From contig CP067379.1 in NCBI GenBank assembly GCA_019565575.1, forward strand, positions 124,001 to 188,000: a stretch of 64,000 nt of DNA, given 5' to 3'. Source of the stretch: Flavobacterium covae. Its GTDB lineage: Bacteria > Bacteroidota > Bacteroidia > Flavobacteriales > Flavobacteriaceae. The translations under genes were made by a program, and so were the position numbers. Numbering within the stretch: position 1 is the stretch's first letter; every line of letters begins with the position of its first letter. Under the pieces are notes generated by a model. That model made no database searches. It saw nothing but the letters and a program-made list of their open reading frames with translations, and was not told where the DNA came from. Below are positions 32,535-42,117 of the stretch, in pieces.

Positions 32535-33017
32535 TTATTCCCCTTTTAAAATTACTACATCTATCAAATTATACATCCAATTATCTACATCGGTCTCATT
32601 TAATTTTAATGTACCTGATATAGTTACATATTGATCTGTACGAAGTTTTTTCTTTCCTTCTTTAAATTTTAAACCTGCTATTGTTTCTGGTCCTGCTTTT
32701 CCACAAAAAAAGCAGGAAGCAAATACATTTTTGCTAATGGCATAATTTACATTATCAATAGGTACAATAAAACCTGAAATAATAACTCTTTTATTATTTC
32801 GCATCTTAATTTCAGGACTGATTACGGGGTAATCAATCATACCATAGTCTTTATGTTGTTTTTTAACAAATTTTATATACCCTAATTTTTTCCAATTTAA
32901 GGTATCATTAAGTATTATTTTTTGATGAAAATGTTCTGAAATTATTCGTTTTTCTATTTTGTTAAAACTTACTAAGGTCAAACTTACCAAAGTAATCAAT
33001 ATAATCCATTTACGCAT
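32535..33017 (-). CDS. DUF3299-like exported protein
   Basis: 160 residues, intact, with an N-terminal signal segment (WIILITLVSLTLVSFN). The core IISGFIVPIDNVNYAISKNV followed by ASCFFCGKAGPE resembles DUF3299 periplasmic proteins; the two cysteines in SCFFCG could bind a metal or form a disulfide. It overlaps the permease gene by eight bases, so the two are translationally coupled. In other bacteria DUF3299 proteins occur next to similar ABC modules, some of them zinc-regulated; the function here is inference. Confidence 0.65.
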   Translation of the reverse strand: MRKWIILITLVSLTLVSFNKIEKRIISEHFHQKIILNDTLNWKKLGYIKFVKKQHKDYGMIDYPVISPEIKMRNNKRVIISGFIVPIDNVNYAISKNVFASCFFCGKAGPETIAGLKFKEGKKKLRTDQYVTISGTLKLNETDVDNWMYNLIDVVILKGE

Positions 33018-34201
33018 TTGCTAAGGTTTTTGATAAATTCATTTTATATGCTTTAAAAGCAGGAATTAAGGCTGAAATAACTCCTAATAATAAAGTTACT
33101 GATAACAAAGCTCCTTCCTTTTCCCAAATAACTTCAAAGGGATCAAAGATCATTTTTAAATCTTCTTCTGAGAGTTTGGAAATTATTTGAAGGGCAAATC
33201 TACCAATTATCGTTCCAAAACAAAAACCTACTAGACACAAAAATATGCTTTCTAACAGAACCAATAGGATTAATTGATTTTTTGTTGCTCCTTGTAAACG
33301 CAATAAGGCAAACTCATATTTACGTTCTTTCAAACGGTTATAGAGCATTATAAAAATACTTAGTCCTGAAATTAACATAATACCATATCCTAAATAAGAT
33401 AATGCTTTTATTCCAACTCCAAAAAGTGTAAATAATCTATTGATTTCAATTGCAGGGGAAACGGCTTGCATTTTTGTATTAGATGCAATGATTCTTGGCC
33501 ACATCATAATAGCCATCTTATTTCTAAATTTTAATAGTACTGGAAGTTATTTCTCTAGAATGATTATAATGATGTTCTTCATCACTAATTTCTTCATGTA
33601 CATTCCAAACACTTTTTATGGAACACATTATTAGATTATCAATCATTTTACCTGTAGGTTGTAGTACTCCTACAACTTTAAATGGTTTTGTTTCGTGTTT
33701 TTCGCCTTCTTTTGCGTCACCATGTATACTATAAAAAGTACTTCCTATTTTTAAATTCTTTTTCTGAGCAACGGTAGAACCTACAACTACTTCAAAATCG
33801 GCTAAAAATTCTTTTCCTTCAATGAATTGAGCATCAAATTTTTTCAGATAATCTCCTGTTGTTCCTACGATTTTATAACTATCATAATTATCTCCAAAAG
33901 CCAATGGAATTGCTTTTTGTACGAAAGGATGTTTCATCCATACTTTTGCTGAATCATAATTTATATTACCTGTAGGCGTATCTATCTGATAAACTGAAGA
34001 TAAGACTAATTGCAACGGACTTCCTTGTGCTCCTAGAACTAAATCTATATCATCTGCATTGGATGAAAATTGTTCTTCAAACTGCTTTTCTAACAATATT
34101 AAAAGTGTCATAATTGTTATACTGCTAGTTAAAAGCAAGATACTTAAAAAAGTATTTAAAGGCTTAAACACAATATTTCGCCAAGCTAATTTTATAATCA
34201 T
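33010..34201 (-). CDS. FtsX/MacB-type ABC transporter permease (one CTGGAAG frameshift)
   Basis: Inner-membrane permease of the FtsX-like (MacB/LolE type) class. Corrected length 396 residues. One N-terminal helix (LNTFLSILLLTSSITIMTLL), a periplasmic MacB-like domain (DDIDLVLGAQGSPLQLVLSS, FIEGKEFLADFEVVVGS), then three C-terminal helices (GIMLISGLSIFIMLYNRL, ending with SALIPAFKAYKMNLSKTLA). The break is CTGGAAG on the plus strand (33540–33546; corrected REITSVLLKFRNKMA). The start overlaps the ATPase stop by four bases. Confidence 0.87.
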
Positions 34202-34827
34202 ACTAATTGAATTTGATTTACAAAGCGTTCTTTTAACCGAGAATCATGTGTAACCACTACCATCGCTGTTTTGTATTCTTTTGCAATATTTTCTAACAAT
34301 TTGGCTACTATAACTACATTTCCATCGTCTAAACTAGAAGTGGGCTCATCCGCTAAAATGACTTTTGGTTCATTTATTAGAGCTCTTGCAATGGACAAAC
34401 GCTGTTGTTGTCCCACACTCAATTGATAGGTTTTTTTATAAAGATAATCTTCTAAACCTAAATGCGTTAAAATTTCTTTTGCTTTAATAATTCTTGTTTT
34501 TCCTTTTCCTAAGTAGGAAGCCATTAACACATTTTCTAATACATTTAAGGACTCAATAAAATAATTTTGTTGTAAAACAACTCCTATATATTTCCCTCTA
34601 AAGTGATCTCTTTCTCTTTCATTTAAGGATTGTAACGCACATCCATTAATTATAATTTCTCCTGATTGAGGTAATAACATCCCTCCTAATAAGTGTAATA
34701 AAGTCGTCTTACCTATTCCTGAACTTCCCGTAAGCAATAATACTTGAGATTCTAGACAGGTAAAATCAGGAAATAAAAGTATTTTATCATTAGCATAACT
34801 ATACTGTAATTGTTTGATTTGTATCAT
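34198..34827 (-). CDS. ABC transporter ATP-binding protein (LolD/MacB type)
   Basis: ATPase of the same transporter, 209 residues, intact. Walker A LTGSSGIGKTTLLHLLGG, Q-loop VLQQNYFI, signature LSVGQQQRLSIARAL, Walker B VILADEPTSSLDDG, switch His in VVVTHDSRL. Type VII/mechanotransmission-type relatives of this pairing move lipids, lipoproteins or peptides out of the inner membrane. It starts three bases after radC ends. Confidence 0.9.
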   Translation of the reverse strand: MIQIKQLQYSYANDKILLFPDFTCLESQVLLLTGSSGIGKTTLLHLLGGMLLPQSGEIIINGCALQSLNERERDHFRGKYIGVVLQQNYFIESLNVLENVLMASYLGKGKTRIIKAKEILTHLGLEDYLYKKTYQLSVGQQQRLSIARALINEPKVILADEPTSSLDDGNVVIVAKLLENIAKEYKTAMVVVTHDSRLKERFVNQIQLV

Positions 34828-34830
34828 TAT

Positions 34831-35514
34831 TTATAACAAATTTTCATCAGCAAAGCTAAAGTACGCCTTTTCTGTTATTATCAAATGATCTAATACCAAA
34901 ATATCTAAATATTTCCCTGCTTCTATTATTTTTTTTGTTAGTTGTATATCAGCATCACTGGGCTTAAGTTTGCCTGATGGATGATTATGTAACAGGATTA
35001 TCCCAGTAGCGAAATACTCAAATGCTAATTTATAAACTAATCGAGCATCTACAATAGTTCCCGTGATGCCTCCTTTGCTAATCTGTGTTTTATGAATTAG
35101 TTTATTTGAATTATTTAAAAATAATACCCAAAATTCTTCATGAGGTAATTCTCCTATTAGAGGCTGCATTAATGAATAAACTTGTGAACTTGAGGTAATT
35201 TTAAAAAATTCTTTTATATTTTCTTCCTTCCTCCTGCGACCTAATTCTAATGCAGCTGCTATAGACAACGCTTTTGCTTCTCCTACTCCTTTAAATTCTC
35301 GAAGTTGTTGAATAGAAAGTTTTCCTAATTGATTAAGATTATTATTAGTAGAGGCTAAAATACGCTGACAAAGCTGTACAGCACTTTCATTACGAGATCC
35401 TGAACCAATAAGAATAGCAAGTAATTCAGAATCAGATAAGGCTATTTTTCCTTTGTTCAAGAACTTTTCACGTGGACGATCATCTTTGGCCCACTTATTA
35501 ATTGGTGTATACAT
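34831..35514 (-). CDS. radC: RadC-family JAB1/MPN protein
   Basis: 227 residues, intact. N-terminal helix-hairpin-helix-like part (LSIQQLREFKGVGEAKAL) and a C-terminal JAMM metalloprotease-like fold with the metal motif HNHPSGKLKPSDAD. Starts MYTPINKWAKDDRPREK. First gene of the radC–ABC–permease–DUF3299 set, divergent from the siderophore receptor. The historical name suggests DNA repair, but the molecular role is unresolved. Confidence 0.88.
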   Translation of the reverse strand: MYTPINKWAKDDRPREKFLNKGKIALSDSELLAILIGSGSRNESAVQLCQRILASTNNNLNQLGKLSIQQLREFKGVGEAKALSIAAALELGRRRKEENIKEFFKITSSSQVYSLMQPLIGELPHEEFWVLFLNNSNKLIHKTQISKGGITGTIVDARLVYKLAFEYFATGIILLHNHPSGKLKPSDADIQLTKKIIEAGKYLDILVLDHLIITEKAYFSFADENLL

Positions 35515-35584
35515 ATTTACCTGGCTTTTAACGAATTACAATTTAATACCTTTTTTTCGAAAAATTATCAAATGTTTTTTATTT

Positions 35585-35601
35585 TTATTTATTCTAAATA
35601 A
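35585..35601. promoter_or_regulatory. Palindromic operator TTATTTA-N3-TAAATAA, receptor gene
   Basis: Perfect 7-base arms around TTC, 62 bases upstream of the receptor ATG and next to the -33 TTTG (35603–35606) of its promoter. The same palindrome with centre ATC precedes the siderophore operon at 40553–40569. A second, imperfect copy (TTAATAA-ATC-TAAATAA, 35644–35660) touches the receptor ATG. Likely binding sites of an iron-responsive repressor. Confidence 0.65.
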
Positions 35602-35602
35602 A

Positions 35603-35634
35603 TTTGTTTTTTATTCTTTTTATAAATTACTTTG
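35603..35634 (+). promoter_or_regulatory. Putative promoter of siderophore receptor
   Basis: TTTG (35603–35606), 20 bases, TTACTTTG (35627–35634), one mismatch from TAnnTTTG. Flanked on both sides by the TAAATAA palindromes. Confidence 0.5.
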
Positions 35635-35662
35635 CTATTATTTTTAATAAATCTAAATAAAT

Positions 35663-37764
35663 ATGAATAAGTCTGTTTTAATTATTCTATTAGCAACGAT
35701 GTCAATACATCTACATGGTCAAAAAAAGAGAATCAAAAAGATTCTATAAATAGTCTAAAAGAAATTTCTATATCTGGAACTGCAAATAAATTTGCCTCTA
35801 ATAAAGTTTCCAGCAGTTTAAGATTGAAAACAGAAATTACAAAAATTCCTCAAAATATTCAAATCGTAACAAATGAGCTCCTAAAAAGTCAAAACATTAC
35901 CACGATGATGGAAAATGTAACGCGTAATATAAGTGGTGCTCAAATGAATGAGCATTTTGGTAATTATGCAAATATCAACATGAGAGGTTTTAAACTCCCT
36001 TCATTTAGAAATGGTATGAACATAGACATTGGATATGGGCCATTAGCAACCGATCTTTCAATGGTTGAAAATATTGAATTTGTAAAAGGTCCTTCTGGAT
36101 TTATGACTTCAGCAGGAGCCCCAAGTGGTATTTATAATGTGGTAACTAAAAAACCAACTAAAAAATCAATTAATGAAATAGGTTTTTCAGGTGGGAGTTT
36201 TAATTTTTACAGAGGAACTTTAGATTCTGGTGGTGCATTAACTGATGATGGCAAGTTACAATATCGTTTTAATGCTATGTATCAATTTTCAGAAACCAAT
36301 AGACTATTTGAAAAAAATTCGAGATATAGTATCGTTCCATCTTTTAAATATGAATTTAATGATAATACATCAATAACAACTGAATTCACTTACCAAAAAG
36401 CAAAACAAATGTTGAGTGCTTCATACGTATTTGCTCCTGTAGAAAAAGGACTAGGAAGTTTAGATAGAGATATTTCTCATATAGACAAAAATTATCCTAG
36501 CTCTGATATAGAGGAAGTTAACCTATTTATAGATTTTAACCATAATTTTAATAATAAATGGTCTATCAACTCCCAATATATGATTATGCAATATAAACAA
36601 CTGGGCTATACGAATTGGGTCTATCAAATACATCCTCTTGGATATACTCATAGAATGCTTAATAATTTTGACACAAAATCATTAAATGAACTAGCACAAA
36701 TATATGTTAACGGGGAAATAAATTTTTTAGGCATGACGCATAAATTATTAACTGGTATTGACTATAAAAAACTTAGCAGTAAGTATGATTGGTCACATAC
36801 AGCTACTTATGATATAATTCCTTTCAATCTTTTCGATCCTACTTATGACAAAGCTGTTTATCCTACATTTAACAGGGAATCGGGATTAACAAATATTGGT
36901 AGTGGAACTGAATATGCTTCTATCTATGCACAAGATGAAATATGGCTTTTAAATGATAGATTTAGAGTAACTCTTGCGGGACGTTATTTTAATGGAAAAA
37001 CCAACGATGATTACAAAAATAAAGTTACTATAAAAAAATAACACCAAGAGTAGGTGTGAGCTTTGATATTACCAAAAACTTTACCTTATACTCTCAGTAT
37101 GACAACTCAATTATGCCTAATTATGGCACAGATAAAGAAGGTAAATCTTTTGATCCAGAATATGCTCGTAATATTGAAATAGGATTAAAAAAATCTTTTT
37201 TAAGAGACAAATTAAAAACAACATTATCTGTTTATCAAATCACAAAAAGAATGTATTAGTAACTGATCCTAACGACATTATTAACAGATTACAAGTAGGT
37301 AAAGTACAATCAGAAGGAGTAGAATTTGACATACAAGGTCAATTATCCCCTGAATTAAATATTGTTTTAAACTATGCCTTTACAGAAGTAAAAACAATTG
37401 AAGACATAAATCCATTAAATATTGGTAAAAGAATTGAAGGTCATTCTAAACATACCACAAATGGTTGGATTAACTACAATTTTAAAGAAGACTCTTTTTA
37501 AAAGGTTTTGGAACTATGTTAGGATACCAATATTTAGTAGACCGTTCTACATCTAATTGGGGAGCCGATAACAAAACTATATTACCTGATTATTTACGAT
37601 TAGACGCAGGTATTAATTGGAAATATAAAGGATTAAATCTAGCTCTAAATGTTAATAATCTATTAAACAAATACCTTTATTCTGGAGGAATAGCAGGAAC
37701 CGTTGCTTATTGGCAAAGTGAACCTGGTAGAAACTGGAGAGCTATGCTAACCTATAAATTTTAA
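35663..37764 (+). CDS. TonB-dependent siderophore receptor (four homopolymer frameshifts)
   Basis: Outer-membrane receptor for a ferric siderophore. Corrected length 701 residues. Signal peptide MNKSVLIILLATMSIHLHGQ; plug starts LKTEITKIPQNIQIVTNEL, with NINMRGFK, VENIEFVKGPSGFM and GAPSGIYNVVTKKPT, all typical of FhuA/FpvA-type siderophore receptors; the barrel ends with LNLALNVNNLLNKYLY and the aromatic C-terminus LTYKF. One base is missing at 35721–35727, 37032–37038, 37244–37248 and 37495–37499. TTTCCAG at 35810–35816 is in frame and genuine. It is divergent from radC and heads the iron-uptake island. Confidence 0.9.
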
Positions 37765-37773
37765 AAATTCAAA

Positions 37774-37811
37774 AGCATTAAGAAACTTTAATTTGAGAGT
37801 TTCTTAATGCT
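37774..37811 (+). terminator. Strong hairpin between receptor and PepSY gene
   Basis: Perfect 14-base arms (AGCATTAAGAAACT and complement) with a 10-base loop. No long T-run follows, so it may partially terminate, or protect the receptor mRNA from 3' decay and set the receptor above the reductase. Confidence 0.55.
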
Positions 37812-37823
37812 CTATTAAATAAA

Positions 37824-38944
37824 ATGGAAATAAAAAGTATTAAACAAAAAACACGAAAAATACATCTTTGGCTTGGGTTAACCTCAGGTATTATTGTTTT
37901 CATAGTAGCAATTACAGGTGCTTTATATACTTTTAAAGAAGAAATTCAAGCTTGGAATCAAGAACACCCAAAAATTGAAATACAAAACAAACCCTTATTA
38001 ATCCCTAGTGTATTACGAAGTATAGCATCAAAAAAAATTCCCAACAAAGAAATACATGCTATAAAATACAATGGAAATGATAACGCAGTTGAAATCATAT
38101 TCTATAAAAATACTCCTAATTATCATATTATCCTATATTTAAATCCTTATAATGGTAAAATCATTAAAATAAGCGATCTAAATACAGGCTTTTTCCATTT
38201 TATATTTGAAGGTCACATGTATCTATGGCTACCTCACGCTATTGGACAAATTATAGTCGCAACAGGTACATTCTTATTCCTATTCCTAGTTATTACAGGT
38301 CTTATACTTTGGCTCCCTAAAAAAGTAAAGAAATAAAAAAAAGAGTATGGTTTCAATGGAAAGAAGGAATAAAGTGGAAAAGAAAAAATTTTGATTTACA
38401 CAATATAATAGGTTTATATACTTCCCTATTTGCTTTAATTTTCATTATTACAGGATTAGTTTGGGGATTTCCTTGGTTTGGATATTTATACTACAAAGCA
38501 GTAGGCGGAGAAAAATCAATGATTTATCAAGAACCCACATCTTCACGTAAAAGTATCAATACTAAGGATAATTCTTTTTCTATAGACAAAGCTTGGTTTA
38601 TTATGAAATCAGAATATCCAAAATCTAAATCAATTGAAATTCATCCTCCAACAAATGACAGTACTTCTATAGCGTGCAATTCAAATCCAGAAAGTCATAC
38701 TCTTTGGAAAACAGATTATCGCTATTTTGATCAATATACTCTAGAAGAAAAAAAAGTTGAACATTTATGGGGACAATTTAAAAATGCTGATAATTCAGAT
38801 AAAATCCTACGTATGAATTATGATATACATACGGGTGCTATTGCTGGGTTAGCAGGAAAAACTTTCGCTTTTTTAATAAGTCTTCTAATCGCATCATTAC
38901 CAATAACAGGTTTTTTAATTTGGTGGGGGCGCAAAAACAAATAG
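37824..38944 (+). CDS. PepSY-associated membrane protein, putative siderophore reductase (one frameshift)
   Basis: Inner-membrane protein of the PepSY_TM family. Corrected length 373 residues. First helix HLWLGLTSGIIVFIVAITGA with the typical His, a periplasmic PepSY-like domain, helix GTFLFLFLVITGLILWLPKK, a second cycle (DLHNIIGLYTSLFALIFIIT), and a last helix LLIASLPITGFLIWWGRK. One base is missing around 38331–38342. Such proteins beside siderophore receptors are implicated in reducing the ferric complex to release iron; that role is inferred from context. Confidence 0.82.
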
Positions 38945-38947
38945 CTT

Positions 38948-39295
38948 ATGTGTTGTAATTTTTCAATCATTAATCAAACCAATAATGGTATGCTTATTTT
39001 TTTAAAAGGCTGCCAGAAATATCAACTAACTTTTAATAATTTAAACTTTAGTATGTCTGCTGAAGAATTAGATGCTTTTTACAAGTATTTAAGAAGAATG
39101 AATCCTACCTATTGGGAAAAAGAATATGAACAATCAGTGTATGAAAAAAAGATTCCTATTCCTACTCTTCAGGATAATTTCATTATTATGATAAATAGAA
39201 TAGAATTATTTGAACTTCTTGTTTTGACCAAACCAAATAAAACTGAATTTTTTAAATTAGTTGAAAACCAAATTTTATCTATCAACTGGAATTAA
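38948..39295 (+). CDS. Small protein of unknown function in iron island
   Basis: 115 residues, intact, no signal peptide. N-terminal MCCNFSIINQTNNGMLIF followed by KGCQKYQLTFNNLNFSMS: cysteine-containing strand segments reminiscent of DUF6686-type Bacteroidota proteins, though I am not sure of the family. Three bases after the PepSY gene and before the regulator, so co-transcribed with both. Confidence 0.6.
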   Translation: MCCNFSIINQTNNGMLIFLKGCQKYQLTFNNLNFSMSAEELDAFYKYLRRMNPTYWEKEYEQSVYEKKIPIPTLQDNFIIMINRIELFELLVLTKPNKTEFFKLVENQILSINWN

Positions 39296-39329
39296 CTTTT
39301 TTTAAACAAACTATAAACTTACTTAATGC

Positions 39330-39943
39330 TTGAAAACAACAGCCATACTAGATTCTCCAACTTTGTTCAGAAAGGCTTTGAGCTCCTTTATGCTCAAATT
39401 ATTAATTAAGTCTAAAAATTATGAGCTAGATACTTTTTATCAATTAGAAAACTTAATTAATAAAGCGGTAATAGATTATCTTTTTTTGATCCCACTAATT
39501 TTAACGAAGACTTACTGGATCAAATTCTTAATCTAAAAAAAGAAAAAAGAATAATAAAACTAATTATTATAACTTCTAATGAAACCTATCTCAAAAATCA
39601 TTTAGCATTAAAATCAAACATTTTAAACTTTGTTGATTCTATTATTAGTAAAGATTGTTCTGAATCCCAAATCATAGAATTATTTCATTATATAGACAAA
39701 GATGAATATTTTTTCCCGTCAAAAAGTATTCACAAACAAATTGATTTTAATTTAACAAAACAAGAACGTTGTATTTTAAAAATGCTTACGGAAGGTAAGA
39801 GTAACGAAGAAATTTCCAATAACCTTTGTATCAGTATTCATACCTTTCGCACACACAGAAAAAATATTATGAAAAAAGTAGGTGTCAATACTACTACTGA
39901 TCTAATTTTATACAGCCTAAAGAACGACATTGCTAATCATTAA
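39330..39943 (+). CDS. LuxR/NarL-type transcriptional regulator with degenerate receiver (one homopolymer frameshift)
   Basis: Corrected length about 205 residues. The C-terminus is a LuxR-type helix-turn-helix: LTKQERCILKMLTEGKSNEE, ISIHTFRTHRKNIMKKVGV. The N-terminal part has receiver-like spacing (ILDSPTLFRKALSS, then YLFFDPT), but only one acidic residue in the first acidic site, so phosphorylation is doubtful. One T is missing at 39481–39487. The start is unclear: a TTG at 39330 fits the frame, while an ATG at 39326 would fit if one base is extra just after it. It may control the siderophore operon downstream. Confidence 0.75.
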
Positions 39944-39962
39944 CATATAAATATTCCTTTAT

Positions 39963-39998
39963 AAAGCCTTCTTGCCTATCTCAAGAAGGCTTTTTTTA
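39963..39998 (+). terminator. Rho-independent terminator after regulator gene
   Basis: AAGCCTTCTTG, 7-base loop, CAAGAAGGCTT and a run of seven T. Ends the receptor–PepSY–regulator transcript. Confidence 0.9.
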
Positions 39999-40037
39999 TA
40001 AATCATATAGTCTTTTCTTTAATCCAAATTACATGTT

Positions 40038-40327
40038 ATACCATTTAAACTTAAAATACACTGGATTAAAAAGTAAAATTCTCGATCTGTTTTTTTCACT
40101 TTAAAACAACTCGAACAAACGGTTGAGTATATAATTAAAATCATCGTTAGTTCGAGCGCGAAGCGCATCGAGAACCAACACTAATTTTTATTGCTTTTGT
40201 AGGATAGTGTCTAAATTAACATTATGCGATTTCTTCCTTTAGTCAAAATAACAAGATTACGAACTTTTTGGGTAGTCTCAAGGTTAAAAAATAGTATTAT
40301 TAAAAAATTTCAAAGTTTAAATGGTAT
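40038..40327. mobile_element. MITE-like element with 15-base inverted ends
   Basis: ATACCATTTAAACTT (40038–40052) and its exact complement (40313–40327) bound a non-coding stretch of 290 bases. No clear target-site duplication is visible, so the mobile nature is only suggested. Confidence 0.4.
40151..40176. repeat. REP-like GC-rich palindrome
   Basis: GTTCGAGCGCGAAGCGCATCG followed by AGAAC: the GCGC-GAA-GCGC core with CGA/TCG flanks forms a hairpin. Its GC content stands out from the AT-rich surroundings; similar sequences are scattered between genes in Flavobacterium-like genomes. Confidence 0.55.
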
Positions 40328-40533
40328 TAATTCTTACTATGAAAATCAAAAAACAAATAAAATAGATATTTTTTAGTTTTAAACTCATTTTTTATACCAT
40401 AAATACCCCTCTCATAATTTAAACTTAATCAAACCATCAGATCTAAATATACCTCATATTAGGTACTTAAATACTATTATAATATTAAAAAAAAGACAAT
40501 ATTTAAGGTATTGATTAATCCAATTTGTAAGTA

Positions 40534-40541
40534 TTACTTTG
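40534..40541 (+). promoter_or_regulatory. Putative -7 box of siderophore operon promoter
   Basis: TTACTTTG, identical to the -7 box of the receptor gene; ATTG lies 20 bases upstream (40510–40513) as a partial -33 match. The palindromic operator is just downstream. Confidence 0.45.
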
Positions 40542-40552
40542 TTTTCTAATTT

Positions 40553-40569
40553 TTATTTAATCTAAATAA
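40553..40569. promoter_or_regulatory. Palindromic operator TTATTTA-N3-TAAATAA, siderophore operon
   Basis: Perfect 7-base arms around ATC, ending three bases before the decarboxylase ATG, downstream of the -7 box where bound repressor would block transcription. Same palindrome as at 35585–35601. Confidence 0.65.
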
Positions 40570-40572
40570 ATC

Positions 40573-42111
40573 ATGAGCGAATTAGTTTCAACTATCAAAA
40601 CTAAACCTAAAAAGGGTTACAAAAAGCTGCTAAACAATAACATATATATCTTTTCTGACGAGAGAGAAAACTTGAATCTCTATAAGAAAAGTATGAAAAA
40701 AGCCATAAGACAAATCATTAAAAATAACGAAAAGAGAACCACTCCTTATACAGGTAAGAGCATTTCTTCTTTACAAAATTTAATTGATAAAATAGATTTA
40801 TATGACAATGAAAATGGTTTGCCTCTAAAAAAGGTTTTAAACGAAATTCAAAAAATATATCTTGATGACTGCATACTATTTCATCACCCAAAATACGTTG
40901 CGCATCTAAACTGTCCAATTCTTACCCCTACTCTTGTAGCAGAAGCCTTTATATCTTCTTTAAATTCTTCTATGGATACCTGGGATCAAAGTACAGGAGG
41001 AACCTACATAGAATTAAAATTAATTGAATGGACTCTTCAATTATTAAATTATCCTAAAAATGGTGAAGGTATTTTTACAAGTGGTGGTACACAATCTAAT
41101 TTAATGGGCCTTTTATTAGCAAGAGATCATTATATCAAAACAAGATACAATATAAACCCTGTAATGGAAGGTTTACCAGCAGAGGCATCAAAATTTAAAG
41201 TACTTTGTTCCGAAGTCAGCCATTTTAGTTTAAAAAAGAATCTTAGCTTATTAGGATTAGGACAAAATGCTATAGTACAAATTCCTGTTGATAAAAATTT
41301 TAAAATGAATATCAAGGAACTCAAAAATAAAATAGAGAAATTAAAAGCTAATGGTGATATCCCTATAGCCATCATAGGAACAGCAGGTACTACTGATTTC
41401 GGTTCTATAGATCCACTCGAAGAAATAGCTTCTATAGCAAAAGAAAACCATATCTGGTTTCATGTTGATGCTGCTTATGGTGGAGGTTTACTAATAAGTG
41501 ATATACACAAAAACAAGTTAAAAGGAATTGAACTTTCAGACTCTGTCACAATAGATTACCATAAGACTTTTTATCAACCTGTAAGTTCAAGTGGCTTTTT
41601 TATGCGTGACAAATCATTTGTTGATTATATTAAATACCATGCTGATTATCTAAACTCTAAGGAACAAGAAGATGAAGGTATTCCTAATATGGTTAAAAAA
41701 TCTATTCAAACAACCAGACGATTTGATGCTCTTAAATTATGGTTTACTCTTCGTTGTATAGGCGTAAAAGGCTTGAGTTCTTATTTAGAAACTTCTATAG
41801 AAAATGCTCTTTATACAGCCAGCTTATTAAAAAACAGAAATGATTTTGAAATTATCCATCAACCTGAAATTAGCGCAATCGTTTTTAGATATACTCCTTT
41901 TCAAGATCAATATAATTCATATTGTAACCTCAACTCATACATAAGAAAAGCTCTTTTTAACGAAGGAAAAGCGATCATAACAAGTACAAAGGTAAACGAA
42001 AAAGTATTCTTAAAATTCACCCTTTTAAATCCTTTAACAACCACAAATGACATTGATGAAATAATTGATTTAATCATCTATCACGGTCAACAATATTCAA
42101 TTAAAAATTAA
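40573..42111 (+). CDS. PLP-dependent group II decarboxylase, siderophore biosynthesis (DesA-like)
   Basis: Pyridoxal-phosphate decarboxylase of group II (aspartate/lysine/diaminobutyrate type), 512 residues, intact. Visible are HPKYVAHLNCPILTPTLVAE, GIFTSGGTQSNLMGLLLARD, the cofactor Asp in WFHVDAAYGGG, and the Schiff-base Lys in TIDYHKTFYQP. First gene of the siderophore operon. By position and family it should make the diamine building block, cadaverine from lysine as DesA does, although ornithine or diaminobutyrate cannot be excluded from sequence. Four genes follow with almost no spacing. Confidence 0.87.
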   Translation: MSELVSTIKTKPKKGYKKLLNNNIYIFSDERENLNLYKKSMKKAIRQIIKNNEKRTTPYTGKSISSLQNLIDKIDLYDNENGLPLKKVLNEIQKIYLDDCILFHHPKYVAHLNCPILTPTLVAEAFISSLNSSMDTWDQSTGGTYIELKLIEWTLQLLNYPKNGEGIFTSGGTQSNLMGLLLARDHYIKTRYNINPVMEGLPAEASKFKVLCSEVSHFSLKKNLSLLGLGQNAIVQIPVDKNFKMNIKELKNKIEKLKANGDIPIAIIGTAGTTDFGSIDPLEEIASIAKENHIWFHVDAAYGGGLLISDIHKNKLKGIELSDSVTIDYHKTFYQPVSSSGFFMRDKSFVDYIKYHADYLNSKEQEDEGIPNMVKKSIQTTRRFDALKLWFTLRCIGVKGLSSYLETSIENALYTASLLKNRNDFEIIHQPEISAIVFRYTPFQDQYNSYCNLNSYIRKALFNEGKAIITSTKVNEKVFLKFTLLNPLTTTNDIDEIIDLIIYHGQQYSIKN

Positions 42112-42117
42112 AACTTT

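Larger units (their letters stand above)
39944..40572. other. Long intergenic region before the siderophore operon
   Basis: 629 bases without a credible gene. It holds the terminator (39963–39998), a 290-base stretch bounded by a perfect 15-base inverted repeat (40038–40327), a GC-rich REP-like hairpin inside that (40147–40183), and the operon's promoter and operator at the right end. Confidence 0.8.
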
